Shown here piece after piece: positions 25,005-33,438 of a stretch of DNA of 64,000 nt. Every line of letters begins with the position of its first letter. The stretch's first letter is position 1. The stretch lies in assembly GCF_000716595.1 (NCBI RefSeq), contig NZ_JNXC01000028.1, positions 1 to 64,000 of the forward strand. Direction: 5' to 3'. Both the position numbers and the translations under genes were made by a program. Below the pieces are notes generated by a model. It saw only the letters and a program-made list of their open reading frames with translations, was not told the origin of the DNA and did not search any database. The stretch comes from Saccharothrix sp. NRRL B-16314 (GTDB lineage Bacteria; Actinomycetota; Actinomycetes; Mycobacteriales; Pseudonocardiaceae).

Positions 25005-26507
25005 TCACCGCACGACCGGCAAGCCCACCGTGACGTCACGCAACACCATCACGCTCGGCGTGCGGCTGCCGTGCAGGACGAACGTGTCCGAAAGCGCGCT
25101 GACGGTCAGGTACAGCGACTGGCCGGCCGGGACGGTCGTGGCGACCGACGGCAGTTCGATCGTCCGGCGGGCGCCGAGGGTCAGGCTCTTCTCGCGGTGC
25201 GGCAGCACGTTGTTCTGCACGACCTTCGCGTCCAGCGGGGACGTGCCGACGCTGAGCGCGAAGAACGCGCGGCTGTCCAGGCCCAGGGTGGTGACCCGGG
25301 CGTCGAGCGACGGTGACCCCGCGATCGTGAGCGGGCCGTCCGCGATCTTGATCGCCTGCGGCAGGCCGACACCTGCCGTGGTCGCGACGTCCGGCAGCGC
25401 GACGGTGGTGGTCGGCTTGACCGAGTCCACGCTGACGCAGCCGCCCTCGGCGGTCATGAGGTGGTAGCGGCCGTGGCCGGTCAGCGTGCGCGTCGCGCCC
25501 AGCAGGTTCTCGGAGAGGAACCGCAGTTCGAGTTCGTCGTAACCGCCGCCGACTTCGGCGGAGCAGGCGTCGCCCGCGACCGCGTGACCGAGCGGGAGGG
25601 TGCTCGGCAGCGCGTGCCCGCCGTTGTAGCCGACGAGGAGGCTGTTGGCACGGGCACGCGGGGTCAACGCCCGGTCGAAGTTGTCGATCGCCTGGTCCAG
25701 CGGGAACAGGTTGTCGCTGACGCCCTGGCGCAGCAGCACCGGGATGTCCAGCCGTCGGCCGGCGGCGACGTGGTGCGCGGGGCCGTTGTCGCGGAAGAAC
25801 CCGTCCATCGCGGCCGGCCAGTCGCCGGTGACCAGGCCTTCGGCGTAACCGGTGTGCACCGTCGTGGAGTGCGCGTCGAGGCCGGCGGCGTACAGGGCGG
25901 TGACCCACGTGGTGCGCACGACCTCGCGCGGGGCGAGGCTGTCGTTCAGCGAGTGCCACGTGATCTGCGGCGCCAGCGCGTCGAACCGGGTCCGTCCGGT
26001 CTTCATGATCTCGGTGAACGCGCCGGCGAACTGGTAGCCGCCGCCGTAGGAGCCGCCGACCGCACCGAGGACCGGGTCGTTCGGGCCGTTCCTGCGCACC
26101 CAGTCCAGCGACGCGACGTGGTCGATCACGCGGATGACGTCCTCGCCCTCGAACGCCGGGTCCTCCACGTGCGCCTTGCCGCCGCTCTCGCCGAAGCCGC
26201 GCTGGTCGATGCTGACCACGCCGAAACCGGCGTCCAGGTACCGCTGGAACGAACCGGGCGCGGACGTGCGGGTGCCGCCCCAACCGTGGCTGTGCAGCAG
26301 CACGGGCACCTTGTCGTCCCGTGAGGCGGTGGCGGGTTTGAACACGCTGGCGCAGATGCTCACCGGTCCCGGTTCCAGCGGATCGGTCTCCGGCACGCTC
26401 TCGACGCAGACGTGCTCCGGCGCCGGGTGGGCCGCGTTCGCCGCCGGAGCGGCCACGACGACCGCGGCGACGGCCGCCGCCACGGTGAGTGCGGGCATCA
26501 CGCGCAT
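25005..26507 (-). CDS. Secreted CocE/X-Pro dipeptidyl-peptidase-like hydrolase
   Basis: 500 residues, ATG 26507 with GGAGG seven bases upstream. The signal peptide runs to about residue 25 (ANA-AHPAPE). The alpha/beta hydrolase core shows HSHGWGGTR (oxyanion region), the nucleophile S153 in GGSYGGGYQ, the acid in RQGVSDNLFPLDQA and the histidine in NGGHALPS. A C-terminal beta-sandwich (about 380-500, ending VTVGLPVV) fits the jelly-roll of the S15/CocE families. Substrates of such proteins range from Xaa-Pro peptides to esters, so no activity is assigned. It is probably monocistronic, converging with the DUF2330 gene. Confidence 0.82.
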   Translation of the reverse strand: MRVMPALTVAAAVAAVVVAAPAANAAHPAPEHVCVESVPETDPLEPGPVSICASVFKPATASRDDKVPVLLHSHGWGGTRTSAPGSFQRYLDAGFGVVSIDQRGFGESGGKAHVEDPAFEGEDVIRVIDHVASLDWVRRNGPNDPVLGAVGGSYGGGYQFAGAFTEIMKTGRTRFDALAPQITWHSLNDSLAPREVVRTTWVTALYAAGLDAHSTTVHTGYAEGLVTGDWPAAMDGFFRDNGPAHHVAAGRRLDIPVLLRQGVSDNLFPLDQAIDNFDRALTPRARANSLLVGYNGGHALPSTLPLGHAVAGDACSAEVGGGYDELELRFLSENLLGATRTLTGHGRYHLMTAEGGCVSVDSVKPTTTVALPDVATTAGVGLPQAIKIADGPLTIAGSPSLDARVTTLGLDSRAFFALSVGTSPLDAKVVQNNVLPHREKSLTLGARRTIELPSVATTVPAGQSLYLTVSALSDTFVLHGSRTPSVMVLRDVTVGLPVVR

Positions 26508-26581
26508 CGGGTACCTCCGGTTCCTCCGGCGTGCTGGGGCACGCAGCGGATCTAACGAACCAGCCCGGAGATCGTTGCTCT

Positions 26582-27133
26582 TCAGTTCTCCACGGCGCTG
26601 TGCACGGACACCGCGTAGTCGCCGCCGGTGAACGGCTGCCGGTCCCAGGTCGCGAATCGCTCGACCAGCCGCAGCCCGGCCGCGGCGGCGTGGGCGTCGT
26701 AGTCGGTGACGGTGTACCCGCGGTCGAGGCTGAAGCCGGCGATCAGCAGTCGGCCGACGTGCCTCGCCACACCGGCGACCAGCGCCGGTTCCGTGCCGGG
26801 CGGGGTGAACAGGGGGACGTTGCCCGCCATGACCACGACGTCGAACACCCGGCCGAGGTCGAGGTCGGCGAGGTCGGACTCCACCCAGGTGATGCCCGGG
26901 TCCAGTCGGCGCGCGGTGGCCAGCATGGACGCGTCGACGTCCGCCCCGACCACTTCGATCCCGTGCCGGGCCAACTCGATCGCGACCCGCCCGGTGCCGC
27001 AGCCGGCGTCGAGCACGCTCGTCGGCCCGTACGCCCGGACGAAGTTCGCCTCACCGTGGATGTCGGTGCCGCTCTCGGCCAACTCGTCGAACCGACGCTG
27101 GTAGTCGTCGCCGTCCCACTTGGTGTCCACCAC
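26582..27133 (-). CDS. Class I SAM-dependent methyltransferase
   Basis: 183 residues from GTG 27133; the longer upstream frame has no homology. The Rossmann core shows SAM-binding VLDAGCGTGRVAIEL (motif I), the acidic VVGADVDASML (motif II) and the DLADLDLGRVFDVVVMAGNV region (motif IV). The start region (DTKWDGDDYQRRFDELAESG) is typical of small actinobacterial methyltransferases of unknown substrate. There is no Shine-Dalgarno at the start, and a TACTGG-like -10 lies just upstream, so the message may be leaderless. Confidence 0.82.
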   Translation of the reverse strand: MVDTKWDGDDYQRRFDELAESGTDIHGEANFVRAYGPTSVLDAGCGTGRVAIELARHGIEVVGADVDASMLATARRLDPGITWVESDLADLDLGRVFDVVVMAGNVPLFTPPGTEPALVAGVARHVGRLLIAGFSLDRGYTVTDYDAHAAAAGLRLVERFATWDRQPFTGGDYAVSVHSAVEN

Positions 27134-27204
27134 CCGACCAGTATGGGGTTGGCGCCCACGGGCCGACTTGCCCGACCCCGCGCGTGCGCCGATTCGACGG
27201 CCGG

Positions 27205-27693
27205 TCAGACGACCTGGTGGGCTTTCCACACGGCCCAGGCGTCGGAGTGGGACTCGGCGCCGTCGAAGAACGCGTCCGCGACCGGGGCGACGTCCACGTT
27301 GTCCAGTCCGCCCGCGACGTCGAAGAACGTCGGGCCGTACACCTCGAACGCGGTCGAGTCCGTGAGCGGCTGGTAGGGCACGGCCAGCTCCATCGACCAC
27401 GGGGTCAGGCCGTACTCGACCGCCTCGACCGCCAGCGCGTCGCTGCGCCCCCACTCGAAGTTCACGTAGGCGTCCACGACGAGCACCGCCCGGACCGCGC
27501 CCGACTCGTTGGTCTCCAGGGCGTGCTGGCCGACGGCCACGGCGTCCTTGAGGTCATCGGCTTGGATGCGCTGCAGAACGCGTTCGCCGTCGGGGAGTTC
27601 GTAGGCGAGGATCGGGATGAGCGTCTCGCCTTCGGACACGCTCCAGATCCCGTGTGCGGTGATGTACCCCGCCATCGAAGCGATCTCGATCAT
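27205..27693 (-). CDS. Conserved hypothetical protein
   Basis: 162 residues from ATG 27693; longer frames exist but the conserved-looking sequence starts here (MIEIASMAGYITAHGIWSVS). The protein is acidic, cytoplasmic and alpha/beta, with segments LIPILAYELPDGERVLQRI, VDAYVNFEWGRSDALAVEAV and a C-terminal ESHSDAWAVWKAHQV. I recognise no family or catalytic motif. No clear ribosome-binding site precedes it. It lies between a methyltransferase and a LacI-type regulator, all leftward, with gaps of 71 and 158 bp, so an operon is uncertain. Confidence 0.65.
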   Translation of the reverse strand: MIEIASMAGYITAHGIWSVSEGETLIPILAYELPDGERVLQRIQADDLKDAVAVGQHALETNESGAVRAVLVVDAYVNFEWGRSDALAVEAVEYGLTPWSMELAVPYQPLTDSTAFEVYGPTFFDVAGGLDNVDVAPVADAFFDGAESHSDAWAVWKAHQVV

Positions 27694-27851
27694 GACCGCG
27701 AGTATGCACCGGACACCCGTGATCGCGCGGGCAGTCGGGGACATTCACCACCCGACGTGCCGGTTCACCCAGGCGCGCAACGTCCGCGCCACCCGTTCCG
27801 CCGAGTCGTCCGCATAGCCGGGCATGCAGGTTCGGCGTCGACGGCGTCAGG

Positions 27852-28799
27852 TCACCGGGCGGACGGCTGCATCGTCGAAGACCGGACCACCAGCTCGGTG
27901 GCCAGCTCGACCCGGTCGGTGGCGGGCGGGTGACCGGCGATCAGGTCGGCCAGCATCCTCCCCGCCTGCCTGCCCATCTCGGCGAGCGGCTGGCGGACGG
28001 TGCTGAGCGCGGGTGACGAGCGCCAGGCCGTCGGCAGGTCGTCGAAACCGATGACGCTCAGGTCGTCCGGCACCGACAGACCGGCGGAGCGGGCCGCCTC
28101 GATCACGCCGAGGGCCTGCTCGTCGTTGGCCGCGAAGATCGCCGTGGGGCGGTTCGGCCGGCGCAGCAGCTCGTGCGCTTCCCGGCGCCCTCCCTCGCTG
28201 GTGAAGTCCGCGTGGCGCACCAACGCCGGGTCGAACGCGATACCGGCGCGGTCGAGGGCGGACCGGTAGCCGTCCAGGCGGGCGCGGCTGCACAGCACGT
28301 CACGCGGTCCGCCGACGAAGCCGATCCGGCGGTGGCCGAGGGACAGCAGGTGCCTGGTGGCCGACACGCCGCCCGCCCGGTTCGTGGCGGCGACGCTCAG
28401 CAGGTCCGCCGCCGCGTCGACCGGGTCGATGTGCACCAGCGGCACCCCGGCGCGGGCGAGCACGGTCCGCTCGGCGGCGCTGATCGGGCACGTCACCAGC
28501 AGCACGCCGGCGCGCCGGGCCTTGACCAGGTCGACGGCCCAGGACGTGCGGCGACCGGCCGCCGCCGACATCACGACGTCCACACCGGAGGCGACGACGC
28601 CGCACATCACCTCCATGGCCCACGCGCTGTTGAGGGCCGGGAAGACGAGCTCCACCAGCGGCGCGGTGCGGTGGACGGGCTGCGGCGTCCGGCCCTTCGA
28701 CGCACGGCCCGCGTGGCACTTGCGCTCCAGGACCCTGGCTGCCGTTGGCGGTGACATCCCACCGGTGGCGGTGACGCCTGCCCATCGCGATCGACTCAC
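27852..28799 (-). CDS. LacI-family regulator with atypical DNA-binding end
   Basis: 315 residues from GTG 28799. The periplasmic-binding-protein-like effector domain is complete: VELVFPALNSAWAMEVMCGV, DLVKARRAGVLLVTCP, GGVSATRHLLSLGHRRIGFV, RLDGYRSALDRAGI, PTAIFAANDEQALGV and LSVIGFDDLPTAWRSSPALS. This is a sugar-responsive LacI/PurR fold. The N-terminus is unusual: MSPPTAARVLERK resembles the recognition helix of a LacI headpiece, but the preceding helix and the hinge-helix region are compressed, and the protein is about 20 residues shorter than normal. Either the start is mis-set, the headpiece is divergent, or it has degenerated. A palindrome (28934-28948) lies 135 bp upstream. Confidence 0.75.
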   Translation of the reverse strand: MSRSRWAGVTATGGMSPPTAARVLERKCHAGRASKGRTPQPVHRTAPLVELVFPALNSAWAMEVMCGVVASGVDVVMSAAAGRRTSWAVDLVKARRAGVLLVTCPISAAERTVLARAGVPLVHIDPVDAAADLLSVAATNRAGGVSATRHLLSLGHRRIGFVGGPRDVLCSRARLDGYRSALDRAGIAFDPALVRHADFTSEGGRREAHELLRRPNRPTAIFAANDEQALGVIEAARSAGLSVPDDLSVIGFDDLPTAWRSSPALSTVRQPLAEMGRQAGRMLADLIAGHPPATDRVELATELVVRSSTMQPSAR

Positions 28800-28933
28800 G
28801 GTTCCGACACTATCGGTAAATCTGCGAAAAACAATCGAACCGCTGAACTGCAACGATTCACCTCCACGCCGGTGAAGGTCATCAGGCCACAGGCAGGGTC
28901 CCGACAGGGAGAAGCAAGGACTTTCGCAGGAGT

Positions 28934-28948
28934 TTCGCAAGTTGCGAA
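28934..28948. promoter_or_regulatory. TTCGCAA-G-TTGCGAA palindrome
   Basis: A perfect 7-bp inverted repeat with a one-base centre, preceded by a further TTTCGCA at 28922-28928. It lies between the kinase stop and the LacI-type start. Related CGAAA/TTTCG palindromes are operators of actinobacterial xylan regulators, so this may be the LacI-type protein's own site. Confidence 0.5.
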
Positions 28949-28994
28949 GCGGTGGCCGGCGTCAACGGCGTCCCAGCGTCCACGGTGTTCCGCG

Positions 28995-30782
28995 TCAGCG
29001 GTTGCCGGAGTAGTTGTGCGGCCCCGCGCTGTCGTAGCCCTCCTCGGCCGCCGCGGTCAGGGCTTCCTTGGAGCCGTTCGCCCCGGTGAACGTGGCGACC
29101 GCGCCGATCACGTAGCGGTGCTTCTGCCCCTTCCACCCGTTGTTCATCGACTCGTGGTTCGCCTCGCACGGTTCCGAGCCGGCTCCGGTCTTCGGGCAGA
29201 CGATGCCGAGGTCTTCGGTGCGCACGTCCTTCAACGCCTCGTAGACGTTGTCCGCGATCTCGCTGTTGGCGAACTCCAGCACCTTCACGCTGACCAGGAT
29301 CGTCCCGTCCGCGCTCACGAAGGCGCCGGTGGTCACGCCGATGCAGCCGTTGCGGTTGAGGATGCCCTCGACGTCGTCGGTCTGGGCGGGTGCGATGCAC
29401 GACTCGCGGTGACTGCCCGCCTCGAACGTGAACGTCCGACCCTCGGAGTCGGTGAACTCGTCCGCCAACAGGGCCGAGGTGGTCTGCGGGGTGACGTCCG
29501 TCGACTTGTCGTTCAGGCTGCTCGGGTCGAAGCGCTCGGTCGTGGTCGTCGTCGTGGTCGTGGTGGTCTCGGCGGCGACGCGCTCGGCCGTCGTCCTCGT
29601 CGTGCTCGTCGGCTCGGGCGACTCCTCGCCGGCCGTCTCCGTCGGAGTCCGCGCCGTCGAGGTGGAGAACACGCCCGCCACCGAGTCGATCACCTTGTCG
29701 GGGCCGATCATCAGGAACGCCAGGAACCCGGCGAGCAGGACCAGCCCGACGGCGACGGCTTTGACCGTCGACTTCTTGAGCGCCGACTTGTTCAGCACCG
29801 ACTTCTTGAGCGCCGACAACGGCCTGCCGGTGCGCAGGACCGCGGTCCTGGGCTTCGGCGGCTTGGCCACAGTCCTGGCGTCGTACAACGCGGTGCCGTA
29901 GTTGCCGAGGGAGGTCGCGATGTCGGTGGGCAGCCACGACCCGGCGGCCAACCGCATGGTCTGGCCCTCGGTCTGCTTCCTCGCGTACGCCATCACCTCG
30001 GTGAGCGTGGGCCGCTTGTCCGGGTCCTTCTCCAGGCAGCGCTCGGCGATGGCGCGCACCTCCGCCGGGCAGTCGTCCAGGTCCGGCGGCTCGTTGAGGA
30101 TCCGGTAGAACAGCGCGTCCTGGTTGCCCTCGCCGAACGCGGTGTGCCCGGTGGCCGCGAACACCGCGAGCTGGCCCAGCGCGAACACGTCGGTGGCCGT
30201 CGTCGCCGAACGGCCGCGGACCTGCTCGGGTGACATCAGCGCGGGCGTGCCGATCTTCATGCCGGTCCGGGTGAGCGACGTGGCCGCGGCGGCGTGCGCG
30301 ATGCCGAAGTCGATGACGCGGGGGCCGTCGTCGGCGAGCAGCACGTTGGCCGGGGTGAGGTCGCGGTGGATCAGGCCGCAGGCGTGGACGGCGGCCAGCC
30401 CTTCGGCCACCCCCGCCATCAGCCGGAACACCGTGGCCAACGGCAGCGGGCCGTGCTCGGTGACCGCCTGGCGCAGCGAAGGACCGGGCACGTAGGCGGT
30501 GGCCAGCCAGGGAATCGGCGCTTCGCTGTCCGAGTCGACGACCGGCGCGGTGCAGAGCCCTTGGACGCGCTGGGCCGCGTCGACCTCCTGGCGGAAACGG
30601 CGGCGGAACTCCTCGTCCTCCGCGTGCTCGGGCCGGATGACCTTCAACGCGAGGGCACGACCGCCTTGCGTGAAGGCCAGGTACACCCGCCCCATGCCAC
30701 CCACGCCGATCCGCGCCCGGAGCGCGTATCCACCGACCTCGTCCGGATCGTCCGCCGTCAGCGGCTCGAACCTGCTGGACAT
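28995..30782 (-). CDS. Transmembrane Ser/Thr protein kinase (PknB-like)
   Basis: 595 residues from ATG 30782. The kinase domain is about residues 15-275: GVGGMGRVYLAF (Gly loop), LALKVIRPEH (lysine), LIHRDLTPANVLL (catalytic loop, Thr in place of the usual Lys as in many actinobacterial kinases), VIDFGIAHAA (DFG) and GTPALMSPEQV. A basic juxtamembrane segment precedes one membrane helix at about 340-362 (VGLVLLAGFLAFLMIG). The outer part starts with a Thr-rich linker and ends in a roughly 140-residue domain with four cysteines (RESCIAPAQ, NRNGCIGV, LGIVCPKTG, EPCEANH). No PASTA repeats are present, so the signal is not the usual muropeptide. Ligand unknown. Confidence 0.88.
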   Translation of the reverse strand: MSSRFEPLTADDPDEVGGYALRARIGVGGMGRVYLAFTQGGRALALKVIRPEHAEDEEFRRRFRQEVDAAQRVQGLCTAPVVDSDSEAPIPWLATAYVPGPSLRQAVTEHGPLPLATVFRLMAGVAEGLAAVHACGLIHRDLTPANVLLADDGPRVIDFGIAHAAAATSLTRTGMKIGTPALMSPEQVRGRSATTATDVFALGQLAVFAATGHTAFGEGNQDALFYRILNEPPDLDDCPAEVRAIAERCLEKDPDKRPTLTEVMAYARKQTEGQTMRLAAGSWLPTDIATSLGNYGTALYDARTVAKPPKPRTAVLRTGRPLSALKKSVLNKSALKKSTVKAVAVGLVLLAGFLAFLMIGPDKVIDSVAGVFSTSTARTPTETAGEESPEPTSTTRTTAERVAAETTTTTTTTTTERFDPSSLNDKSTDVTPQTTSALLADEFTDSEGRTFTFEAGSHRESCIAPAQTDDVEGILNRNGCIGVTTGAFVSADGTILVSVKVLEFANSEIADNVYEALKDVRTEDLGIVCPKTGAGSEPCEANHESMNNGWKGQKHRYVIGAVATFTGANGSKEALTAAAEEGYDSAGPHNYSGNR

Positions 30783-30905
30783 CCCACCCCCCGGCACCGG
30801 CTCGTGTCCCGCGTCAGTTCTACCTCGCGGGAGGTCGCCGATGTGCGTCATACGGCGCACTGGGTGTGGAAAGGTGGATCAGGTCGGAACGGTCGCTGTC
30901 GCAGG

Positions 30906-31206
30906 TCAGTCCGAGTCGTGGACGCGGCTGAACCGAGGTGCGATCCTGGCGAGGGCCGAACCGGCCGCGATCAGCGCGAACCCGGCCAACACCAACCACA
31001 GCACGTTCACCCCGTCGCCTTCGCGTCACGAGGTCCGGGCGTCGGGTCTGGTGCGAGAGCGCGGCGAGGGTGGCACCGATCTGCGCTTCTTCGTCGTGGG
31101 CGGGCACGAGCGCGACGACGCGGATTGGCGCGGGAGGGGGTGCCTGCCGAGTGGTGGGGCGGTCCGGAGCGCACCCTTTGTCCCCATTGCGGGTTTCCTT
31201 CCGCAC
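30906..31206 (-). pseudogene. Remnant of a family 2 glycosyltransferase
   Basis: From GTG 31206, with AGAGGAG seven bases upstream, the frame reads to a clear GT2 start (VVALVPAHDEEAQIGATLAA, then LSHQTRRPD). Homology then stops at about 31040. In a different frame the following 100 bases encode a hydrophobic C-terminus (NVLWLVLAGFALIAAGSALA, then RIAPRF) that ends at a stop at 30906. The simplest reading is a deletion of most of the gene, fusing the start and the membrane tail out of frame. An intact start and ribosome site suggest recent decay. Confidence 0.5.
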
Positions 31207-31653
31207 TGGCAACTCCTCTGACGGAGCGATCCCGTCACCTGTTCGGCGGTAAACTACGACGAGTAACGATGATCCGGCCCGCACGCCGGTCGGGAACCAC
31301 CCTTGCGGGCGAGACGGCTCGTACTGTCCGTAGCAAACTCACCTAACGTGCATGTCCGTCACCTCGCGCCGGTCAACGGTCGATACGGCGATCGACCGCA
31401 CCGCTACCCCCATTTGCGCGACAACGGGTATCCACGATGCACTGAGGACAGCTTTTTAATTGACCGGTCGCCCGAAGTGATGTACGGCCTGCCGGTTTTG
31501 ACCGATCCGGAACCTTCTCGGGCAATCCACCCGAACGGCCTAGCAGTGGTGTGATCGTCCCAGGTCCACTTCGGCGCCCGAGCCCGGTTTCCACACGTCA
31601 AGGGGGTTGTCGGCGGCGATCCGCAGTCACTCGCGGCCGTCGCTCGGATGTTC
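31207..31653. other. Gene-poor region, lower GC, no recognised gene
   Basis: About 450 bp of less GC-rich sequence (for example GCTTTTTAATTGACC at 31450-31464) between the glycosyltransferase remnant and a promoter-like element. Small frames exist on both strands but none shows recognisable coding character. It may be decayed DNA or a long regulatory region. Confidence 0.5.
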
Positions 31654-31682
31654 TTGACAGTCGACATGACCCCGCATACGTT
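31654..31682 (+). promoter_or_regulatory. Sigma-70-type promoter candidate
   Basis: TTGACA (31654-31659), a 17-bp spacer and TACGTT (31677-31682) form a near-consensus housekeeping promoter pointing right. It lies about 415 bp upstream of the RRE/heme-oxygenase-like gene, so its transcript would have a long leader covering the candidate small peptide at 31862. Confidence 0.6.
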
Positions 31683-31861
31683 GACATCACGAGGGGGCGT
31701 TCAGGGGGATTGCGAACATCAACCGCGACGTCGTCGACGATCAAGTCGACAACCCTCGGCAGACCACGATGCGAAAGTCGGGACCACGCACCGGTTGCCA
31801 TTCGATTCCGGGGGACGAACGGATGCGCGACGGTCCACGGCACCTTATGGGGGATGCGAAG

Positions 31862-31939
31862 ATGCAGGTCGGCACGAGCATGAACCGCACCGACGACGGT
31901 CACTCGTCAGCCGTCGAGCAGGTCTGGCCCACGCCTTAG
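31862..31939 (+). CDS. Candidate 25-residue peptide (possible RiPP precursor)
   Basis: ATG 31862 follows GGGGGA with a 7-nt gap, a good ribosome-binding site, and the frame ends at TAG 31937. The peptide is polar, begins MQVGTSMNRTDDG and ends in EQVWPTP. It sits 160 bp upstream of a gene with a RiPP-recognition-like domain and within the presumed transcript of the promoter at 31654. Short frames arise by chance, and nothing in the composition proves it is translated. It is listed for its context, not for homology. Confidence 0.3.
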   Translation: MQVGTSMNRTDDGHSSAVEQVWPTP

Positions 31940-32099
31940 CGATATCGAGGTCCACCCGGACGCCTGGATTGAACCCGGTGAATCCGGCGCACCCGCGCGC
32001 CCTCAATTCTCGACACCGCAATTCCACCGCCCTGTGACCACCGGGCCGTCGAACCACGCCGTAGCCGACCCCTGAACCCGTCCAGGTGCGGAGAACACG

Positions 32100-33110
32100 A
32101 TGACGCTCCCGCAAGACCTCGCGTACAAGCCCCACCTCCGGCACTGCACGTTCTTCGTGCCCGACAGCGGCGGCATCCTGATGATCGTCGGCGACCAGCA
32201 CCTCGAACTGGAGCAGCAGGGCGCCGACCTCGAGTCGTTCCTGAACTTCAAGCGCTACCTGGACGGCCGCCACACCGTCGAGGAGATCTCGCTGATCACC
32301 GGCGTGAGCGTGGACGACACCCTGGCGATCGTCAACAGGTTCGCCGAGCAGGGCCTGATCCGCGACGAGAACCAGGACTTGGACCAGATCCCGGCCGGGA
32401 CGTTCCTCAAGCAGATCGACAAGTCGTGCGCCCTGTGGACCGAGCAGATCGGCTACCACAGGCTGTGGTCCGGCCTGGAGAACGGGGACTTCCGCAAGGA
32501 GGTGTTCCTCGGCCTGGTCCTGGAGGCCTACCACCACATCGACTCGGCCAGCCGGCACATCTCCACCGCGATCGCGCACTGCTCCGACCCCGCGTGGAAG
32601 CACCTGCTCTCCGGGTACCTGTCCGAGCAGTACGACCGCGCCTGGACGGCCCGCGACAGCCTCGTCAACATGGGCCTTTCGAAGGAGGAGGTCGCCAACG
32701 CGCACCCGTTGATCGGCACCTGGTCGTGGACGAACAACCTGTGCGAGATCGCCCGCGAGGACACCCTCGGCTACCTGGCCTGCACCAAGCTGTTCGAGGC
32801 GCATGGCGTGGACACGCCGGACGGCGCGCACACCCTTCAGCGCCTGGCGGAGGCCTACGGCTACCCCGAGGGCTGCCTGTCGCCGCTGGTGTCCCGCGTG
32901 GAAGAGGACGCCAAGGCGAACCGCACCGGCCTGCTGGAAGAAGCGCTCGCTGATCGGGCCTCCGTGCCCGCCTGGCAGGCGCACCGCGCGGTGGACAACC
33001 TGCACGACCTCAAGCACTCGTTCGACCAGTACAACGACGGCATCATCACGTACTACTCGAACGTCTCGAACTACATCCCCCGGTTGAAGGTCGACTACTT
33101 CAGCCTCTGA
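32100..33110 (+). CDS. RiPP-recognition/PqqD-like domain fused to heme-oxygenase-like (PqqC/TenA superfamily) enzyme
   Basis: 336 residues, ATG 32100 with GGAG six bases upstream. Residues 1-95 look like a PqqD/RRE winged helix: strands HCTFFVPDSGGILMIVG, then FKRYLDGRHTVEEIS and a final helix FAEQGLIRDEN. RREs bind leader peptides in RiPP pathways. Residues about 110-330 are all-helical and resemble heme-oxygenase-like di-iron oxidases and PqqC, with candidate ligands in FLGLVLEAYHHI, GYLSEQYDRAW and VDNLHDLKHSFDQY. A metal-dependent oxidation of a bound peptide or small molecule is plausible; the chemistry cannot be named. The next gene in the same direction is a cysteine desulfurase, 328 bp downstream. 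The fold assignment is by pattern and the RiPP role is inference. Confidence 0.7.
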   Translation: MTLPQDLAYKPHLRHCTFFVPDSGGILMIVGDQHLELEQQGADLESFLNFKRYLDGRHTVEEISLITGVSVDDTLAIVNRFAEQGLIRDENQDLDQIPAGTFLKQIDKSCALWTEQIGYHRLWSGLENGDFRKEVFLGLVLEAYHHIDSASRHISTAIAHCSDPAWKHLLSGYLSEQYDRAWTARDSLVNMGLSKEEVANAHPLIGTWSWTNNLCEIAREDTLGYLACTKLFEAHGVDTPDGAHTLQRLAEAYGYPEGCLSPLVSRVEEDAKANRTGLLEEALADRASVPAWQAHRAVDNLHDLKHSFDQYNDGIITYYSNVSNYIPRLKVDYFSL

Positions 33111-33255
33111 GGAGGCGGTCGACCAGCCGAACCTGTGCCGGCTGCCCGAGCGGCGAGGGAACCTGCGCGGAGCGGGTGCGCGGTCACACCGCCACGGACC
33201 TGCCCCCCGGAGGAGCTGCACGAGACCGGCGTGCCGACCGCGGACACCGAGGGGC

Positions 33256-33393
33256 GACGAGATCGAGTCCGATGTGGACAGGTCCATCGCGCTGCCGGGG
33301 CAGGCCTTGGCGCACACCGCCCGCCGGCTCGGGTTCCAGCGCCTCGCGGGCGGACGCGGAACGGGCGCTGGGCGGGCGACCCGGGGCAAGTAG
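33256..33393 (+). pseudogene. Possible DUF885 C-terminal remnant
   Basis: One frame encodes DEIESDVDRSIALPGQALAH, then TARRL, before losing similarity and stopping at TAG 33391. This matches the conserved E-x-x-RYI-x-x-PGQA-x-x-Y segment of DUF885 proteins. No start or body of such a gene is present nearby. It is a short match judged by eye, so it may be coincidence. Confidence 0.35.
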
Positions 33394-33438
33394 GCTGGGC
33401 GCAGACCCCGGATCCGCCGACCTTAGGGACCACGCACC

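Noticed and set aside
31207..31861. Several short frames on both strands as genes
   Set aside because: None has a ribosome site, recognisable protein pattern or consistent third-position GC bias.
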